Of a stretch of DNA of 64,000 bases, positions 58,770 through 64,000 are shown piece after piece. The DNA is from Congeria kusceri (Eukaryota > Mollusca > Bivalvia > Myida > Dreissenidae), in assembly GCA_027627225.1 (NCBI GenBank), contig CM051029.1, forward strand, positions 13,180,023-13,244,022, given 5' to 3'. Below the pieces are notes generated by a model that worked only from the letters and a program-made list of their open reading frames with translations, had not been told where the DNA came from and did not search any database. Each line of letters opens with the position of its first letter. The stretch's first letter is position 1. Made by a program: the position numbers and the translations under genes.

Positions 58770-60100
58770 TGTATTACTATTTTGTAATAGAATATAGGAA
58801 TAATGAAACTCCAGAGATACCATCAGGAGAGAAATCCTTATAACCATCCGCTGGTCCATTATTTGAGGCAAGTGACCAGTTGACTATAAAATACAGAACA
58901 ATACATACAACACAACACACAACATACAAAATGATTAAAACTGGGGTCACCGCATTGCAGCGGTCAATTCAAAGCTTTGGGGTTTAAACCGGTTTTTTGG
59001 CATGCCGAACCTCACATTTACACCAGAATTAAACACAAAACACGCACTTGTAAATAAACTTAAACTTCATAGCATTGCAATTCAAATTAAATAGTAATAA
59101 ACTAGAATATTAATTCAATTGAATTACAAATTAATTACTCAGTTGTTTAATGTTCACCAGAGCAACATAATTGCAATTTTCTGAGGCAGGATGAAATGAA
59201 GTAAATACAATTGGCAGCTTAATCCCTTCTTGTTGACAAGATTTCAAGACCTAGCATCATATAGTACAAATCACAGAGCATCGTCGTGCATCATTGGGAA
59301 GAAGCCCGTTAAACGTGCTATAAAAGGCCAGATTAGATAGATTGGTTGGATATGTTTAATATTTATAACTAATATAATTGAAGTAGTAGTTTAATATTCA
59401 ACTAAAACGATCATTACTACATGTACTTATGCAAATAAAAAATGAAAAAGTGTTAATTCTACAAAACGTGAATCAATTACTACATTTAATATGTTGGTGT
59501 CCATGTGCCGTAGACTACTTACTTGCTAATCGGTTATAAGGCGTTGTGGATAGGTTTTAAAGCTGATACTGTTTCAATTAAATCGATAAATATTTAAAGC
59601 TGTTTACCCAACGAGAATACATAATTATTTACAGTTATTTACAGTATATTTCGTATTTAATTATATTTTCATCGTTACACTTAAATGGAAACATTTTATA
59701 AACGAGTTCATTTCTAAAATGATTCGCCTGTCGAATATCACGCACTAGAGTATGTGTCAAAGTTTAACTCACACAACTCTTCTTTTGAAATACAAAAACA
59801 TATACATGTTTGTGTTTGCACTTGTTTCGTATCACTAATACATTAGCATTGCCCAGTACAATTTAGCTTTTTAAATGTATTATAGTGTCCTCTATCAAAT
59901 TTAATTTGTCAACCTTATTTCCGAAGGAACACAAGACGAGTAATGGTTTCTGTGATTTGTATAAGTACTATAAAGATTAAATGTTTGAATGTTATCAGGC
60001 AATCACACATCAGATGCCAGATATTCTGTCCCTCAATAATTATTAAACATATTGACGCCTTCACAATATTACAGTAACAATAAGCGTGTTGGAATTTTTG
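58770..60100. mobile_element. Insertion in the Ig4-Ig5 intron of copy C
   Basis: The Ig4-Ig5 intron is 493 bp in B and 1,679 bp in C. The extra DNA includes a GC-richer block at about 58,945-59,010 (ggggtcaccgcattgcagcg, ggtttaaaccgg) unlike its surroundings. Boundaries and element class are not determined, and no coding frame was found. Confidence 0.4.
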
Positions 60101-60267
60101 CAACAATTGAAAACAATAAAGTTAAAGTTAATTTATCTTATTTCGGAATTAAGTTTCTTTCAGCATTACACTGACTTCTACATCGTACTTTTTTATTTCA
60201 AACGTATAAAGTGTTAATAACGATTTTGTTTATTGTAACAAATTGATGACACTTTATATCTTTGTAG

Positions 60268-60573
60268 ATCGACCTGTTGTACCTACGATCACCTATAACA
60301 TTCTACCACACTTAGATAAAAGTTGGATTGCAACAATAAACGAAACTATAAGAGTTATAGTAATAAGTGCCGTTAAGTTGGTGTGCTCTGTAAACAGTAT
60401 GCCGACTTCCGTATATTCCTGGGGTCCTGGACACGAATGGAGTATTCGAGTAATTAATGTCACGCGCACAACGAACACGAACTACACATGCACGGAGAAG
60501 AATACCATGGACACCACTTTAAAAAATAAGGTAACTGGTAGAAACTCTTCAACAGAATATCTTAATTTACTAT
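60268..60573 (+). CDS. Copy C Ig5 exon, intact
   Basis: 306 bp, phase 1-1, open. R-P-V-V-P-T-I-T-Y, L-V-C-S-V-N-S-M-P-T-S-V-Y-S-W, Y-T-C-T-E-K-N. The same length as in A and B. Confidence 0.85.
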
Positions 60574-60683
60574 GTAAGTATTAGAATCGACTATATAATT
60601 CATCCAACAATAAATTGAAGGGAAATAAAATATAGCAGGATAAACTTATTTATTTTTAAATTGAAAGGTAATTTACTTTACAG

Positions 60684-60976
60684 ATGGACTTGACAACATA
60701 ATAGCCAAATACAACAAAAACACACTGATTGACAAAGTTCTTAAATTCATTAAAGGCTGATCGTTCTCAATTTTATGTTTTGCCGGCAGTAATCCAGCTC
60801 CTAGTATTTCAGGGTATGGCCCTGGGGCTCAAGAAGGAAATGTCCTGTTCATTATTTGATGCAGCACTGACTTTAACAAAAATATAACATGCAGAGCAGT
60901 TAACACCATGGTAGAAACTGTGGGACATAGCGTTAGCGAGACAGCGCACCTGACATGTAACCTTTTGATGTGCTAT
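60684..60976 (+). pseudogene. Copy C Ig6 exon, multiple lesions
   Basis: TGA in place of the Trp of K-G-W-S-F; the core S-W-Y-G is changed to S-G-Y-G; a second TGA follows L-F-I-I; and the exon is 293 bp against 291 in B. L-C-F-A-G-S-N-P-A-P and I-T-C-R-A-V-N-T-M are still recognisable. Confidence 0.8.
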
Positions 60977-61202
60977 GTAAATAATGTTAGCGAATATTGG
61001 GCATATGTATACATGGATTTTTTTTTTCATATCACTCTTGATTTAGATTTTGAATATAAATCTACTTTTTTTTCTAGCGAGTGTATTACATTCCATAATT
61101 CAAATCATCAACATGGTTTCCATAAATAATTGCATGTGTACTAATCCCTAAATATTAATTGCAATTAAACAAAATGTATGAAACTTTTAATTGAATTTAC
61201 AG

Positions 61203-61486
61203 ACGCGCAGGCTGTTCAACGTTTGCAGAATCGATGCGTTCTACTCAACACGTCTCTAACAGTTACATGAACCTTAACGGAGGCTGGTAATCCACCAGAT
61301 CAACCTTTACATGGATAAGGAAGGACACGAGTACAGTGGTGGGTACAGGACAAACACTAACAATCAACAACATTGGATTGGCCGATGAAGGTGTATACCA
61401 ATGTAATGCATCAAACAGAATGCAGCCTATTGGAAACGAAGACGTACACGGAATCAGTCAGTCGACATTCTATATAAATGTTGAAT
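61203..61486 (+). pseudogene. Copy C Ig7 exon, Cys to stop plus deletion
   Basis: L-T-V-T then TGA where B has the first Cys. A 1-bp deletion follows in the segment matching P-P-A-S-I-F-T-W. The frame is restored relative to B from V-G-T-G-Q-T-L onward, and E-D-V-H-G replaces the stop seen in B. Confidence 0.8.
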
Positions 61487-61999
61487 GTATGGTAAATAAC
61501 TATTGCGTTGATATTTAATTGTGTTATACCTATAACTTTAAAGAGCATATTTTAATCCAACAATACATGTACAAAAACGCATTATATCGGCATCATACAT
61601 GCTGTATCTGAAGTTACTTAATTATCGACACAAACACGTATCTGAGTAAACCATTCCGGCGTTTGAAGAAATTGTCAGAAAATACGTTATAGAATGTGTG
61701 TTTATTGTTTCTATCGCAAATACGGGACACGATGCACACATAATTGTGATTTATGATGACTATTCGTCATTGCGTATTTTGTTCAAGCTTTTTAACGTTT
61801 GGAAAGTTAACGTATTGACCGAAGCGATATTAACCACATTAAACTATTAAGTAATATTCCGTTATTTGTGCTATATTTTCCTTAATATATGTTGATGTGT
61901 ATCACACAATGTCTACTGTATTTAAAAAAAAAAGTGTTAATTATGTGTATTGGTATATTAGTGTTTAAATATATATTTCACAAGAAAGTTTTCTCCCAG

Positions 62000-62292
62000 A
62001 CAGGGCATTTATAAGGGCTTTCAGAGCAAATGAATCAAACACTACCATTATTGTTGACCAAGGCGAAACATTGGAGCTGGTATGTGATGCCGATGGTGAC
62101 CCTCAACCTGATATGAGTATCGTCAATGCAACTAGTGGAAGTGAAACAAGCCTAGTTGAGACAGAAGCACAGAAGCCTAAACTCACTTAAACCAAGCAAG
62201 AAGTAAATATGGTGCTGGAATATACAAATGCTTGGCTAAAAACAGTTATAATAAAGAACAACACAAACAGTTACTGGCTTTATTCATTAAAT
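62000..62292 (+). pseudogene. Copy C Ig8 exon, 1-bp deletion
   Basis: 293 bp against 294 in B. Open through L-V-C-D-A-D-G-D-P-Q-P and V-E-T-E-A-Q-K, then shifted and stopped. Confidence 0.8.
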
Positions 62293-62391
62293 GTACGTAA
62301 TGAAGTATATCATTCCGTACTTTAGTACGAGTAAATACATTGCCTATCAATCTTTAAAAGTGCATAACTATACAAGCGCATTCTTGCATAG

Positions 62392-62712
62392 GTTCACCAA
62401 GAGCGTCGCCATTTTCCCCTCCAATGACCGAATTGTACAGAGCTCTTAACGACTCGGCTGCGTTTACTTTCGCGATAAAGCCTATCCTGAACACACGTCT
62501 TCCGACTTCACTTGGTACAGGTTTGTAGATGATGAATGGAAAATTGTGCCCATTGACTCCAACCACTTGTTGATCAATATGTATATCTAATAACAACCTG
62601 CAGACACAACAGGTGATTGTCCGTGTGCAAGTTGAAGATTATACAGAATATATGGTGAACGTTACCAACACATTGGGTTCAACGACGGAAGTGTTAACTG
62701 TACACGCACAAT
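62392..62712 (+). pseudogene. Copy C Ig9 exon, compensating indels
   Basis: S-P-R-A-S-P-F-S-P-P start. A base is missing at the segment matching M-A-Y-P-E-P in B and about four bases are gained near 62,580, with stops between. Net length is +3. Confidence 0.75.
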
Positions 62713-62863
62713 GTACGTTTACTATGTTTTTTTTTGTAAATTATGTTGTAACACAACACATAGTTACACCTAACTAGAGAGTTTAAACATTGATTAAGGT
62801 ATTAGATTCTCAATTATGATCGCGTTTGTATATACATAAGTTTTATTTATACATATATTAAAG

Positions 62864-63160
62864 CCAGACCATATATTCAGAAGGACTTGCTAATTGACCG
62901 AGTAGGAAAAACGGACATTGTTATTACATGGGTTCCTGGTTTTAATGGCGGCCAGGATCAGAACTACACTATTCGATACAAAGAAGCTGATATTGAAAGC
63001 CGGAGCTATATATACGTAGCCAGTACTGTTATAAACTATACCTGGACCATTGAGGGATTTAAACCTGCCACGATATACCTAATCAATATGCTTGCGGAAA
63101 ACAAAATAGGCAAATCAGATTTGTCACAGGAAATAACAGAAACTACTGTTGTGGATGCAG
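62864..63160 (+). CDS. Copy C FN3 exon, intact
   Basis: 297 bp, phase 1-1. Nearly identical to B through V-G-K-T-D-I-V-I-T-W-V-P-G-F-N-G-G, then I-E-G-F-K-P-A-T-I-Y and A-E-N-K-I-G-K-S. Confidence 0.9.
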
Positions 63161-63280
63161 GTAATTTCAACTGGTGAAAACATTTATATCAACCGTAGTA
63201 TGAAGATCGACAACTGAACACCTAATATGTGCAGTGATCTGTATGAGTACCATAGTTCAAATGTATTTTTGTAATTACAG

Positions 63281-63385
63281 TTGACAATGGCTCGGCTGCA
63301 TCTGCTATAGGTGGTGCAATAAGTGCTGCAGGAGTTGGTATAATTGTCGTCGTCATAGTTGTGATATGGAGTTACAGAACACGAG
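63281..63385 (+). CDS. Copy C transmembrane exon
   Basis: 105 bp, phase 1-1. S-A-A-S-A-I-G-G-A-I-S-A-A-G-V-G-I-I-V-V-V-I-V-V-I-W then S-Y-R-T-R. Closer to A than to B in sequence, although B and C are the tandem pair. Confidence 0.85.
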
Positions 63386-64000
63386 GTAAATGTACGCTAT
63401 TACACGTTTATACAATAATCCTACACGTTTTATTGTTTAGTAATACGTATTACTTGTCTACAATAAAACATGTACAATCATATTTTCATTAACAAACGCA
63501 GTTCAGTATTTACTACGGCAGTCTATTTTTTGATTTATTTACGTAGTCTAATGTACTTTTGATTTACGTGTACTTTTATTTTGTGCTTTTATTATTGCAA
63601 ACATCTGATGGAAAGCAAATACTAACGAGAAGGGATGACTAATTAAGCATTTATTTAAAATCATATAGTGGTCTGGTATGAAGTTTAGAAAAAGTTGCTT
63701 TTAGTTTACAAACAAATGTATATGTATGGGTAATTCATGTTTATTTTATTGAAGCAGATAATATTAGAAAGGAAGTTTTATGGACTGTCTGTGTCTATTT
63801 TGCATTATTTAGTTATATTTAATTTGATAGTGTACAAGGAGGTGATATAAAAACCACTCGTGTGTATAGTTATATACTTTATTATGTCGATGATTAATTC
63901 GTATGATCCAAATGATGGCCTGAAACAATAACAATTATTATAATACAACATATTACAACATAATAATAGTAATTGCAATGATTCATTGAAATACATATTA
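63386..64000 (+). other. Start of the post-TM intron of copy C; no tail exon seen
   Basis: I looked for homologues of the B cytoplasmic exons and found none. An acceptor-like site at 63,757 gives a short frame without Tyr motifs. The tail probably lies beyond the window. Confidence 0.4.

Larger units (their letters stand above)
55367..63385 (+). pseudogene. IgSF receptor copy C: signal-like exon, Ig1-9, FN3, TM; decayed, continues off the window
   Basis: This is the most complete extracellular part of the family. A hydrophobic leader-like exon joins in phase 1 to Ig1; Ig2-Ig9, FN3 and TM follow. From Ig5 on, each exon lies about 22.0 kb downstream of its B counterpart. Lesions: TAA twice in Ig1; frameshift in Ig2; TGA and TAA in Ig3; +1 in Ig4; two TGA and a frameshift in Ig6; TGA and a 1-bp deletion in Ig7; 1-bp deletion in Ig8; -1/+4 in Ig9. 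Ig5, FN3 and TM are open. The Ig4-Ig5 intron is about 1.2 kb longer than in B because of an insertion. Cytoplasmic exons were not identified before the window ends. The inferred ancestral role is as for copy B. Confidence 0.85.

Noticed and set aside
1..64000. tRNA, rRNA or other structured RNA genes
   Set aside because: No cloverleaf with A/B boxes and no rRNA-like conserved block recognised by eye; a tRNAscan/Infernal run would be decisive.

Overview
The window looks like AT-rich, repeat-laden animal nuclear DNA, most likely from a bivalve mollusc. It has GT-AG introns, phase-1 immunoglobulin exons, AATAAA signals, many short inverted-repeat elements, a LINE tail and long trinucleotide arrays. 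Nothing prokaryotic is present: no operons, Shine-Dalgarno-led genes or CRISPR. The species is not identifiable by eye.

Layout. Positions 1-15,500 hold no convincing gene. They contain foldback and TIR elements, a ~1.5 kb giant inverted repeat (9,694-11,231), a dispersed repeat whose core looks like a 3' splice site (TGCAG then TATTAAGGCGAAG), and a cluster of 15-mers (GTCATTACCGMAACG). Positions 16,043-25,000 carry IgSF copy A on the minus strand. Positions 25,300-35,000 hold a LINE tail, a small one-Ig membrane-receptor relic (copy D, +), a Z-DNA-prone tract and a SET-domain gene fragment (minus). Positions 35,640-37,660 are ACT-trinucleotide arrays in a composite tandem structure. Positions 37,662-42,518 carry IgSF copy B (+). 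Positions 43,000-55,300 are gene-poor repeats. Positions 55,367-63,385 carry IgSF copy C (+), which runs off the right edge.

The main content is a family of Ig(n)-FN3-TM-tyrosine-tail receptors. The reconstructed full architecture is signal peptide, up to nine Ig-type domains, one fibronectin type III domain, one transmembrane helix and a cytoplasmic tail with several Tyr motifs, including YETL/F and a C-terminal YVNM. Nearly every extracellular domain is a single phase 1-1 exon. Copies B and C are collinear at a constant offset of about 22.0 kb, so they arose by tandem segmental duplication; A is inverted. All are damaged. A and C carry many stops and frameshifts. B is 5'-truncated but almost clean, with two in-frame stops. 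I read this as an expanded receptor family in birth-and-death evolution, caught mid-decay, with conserved intron sizes and a conserved signalling tail. Whether any copy is expressed cannot be told from sequence alone.
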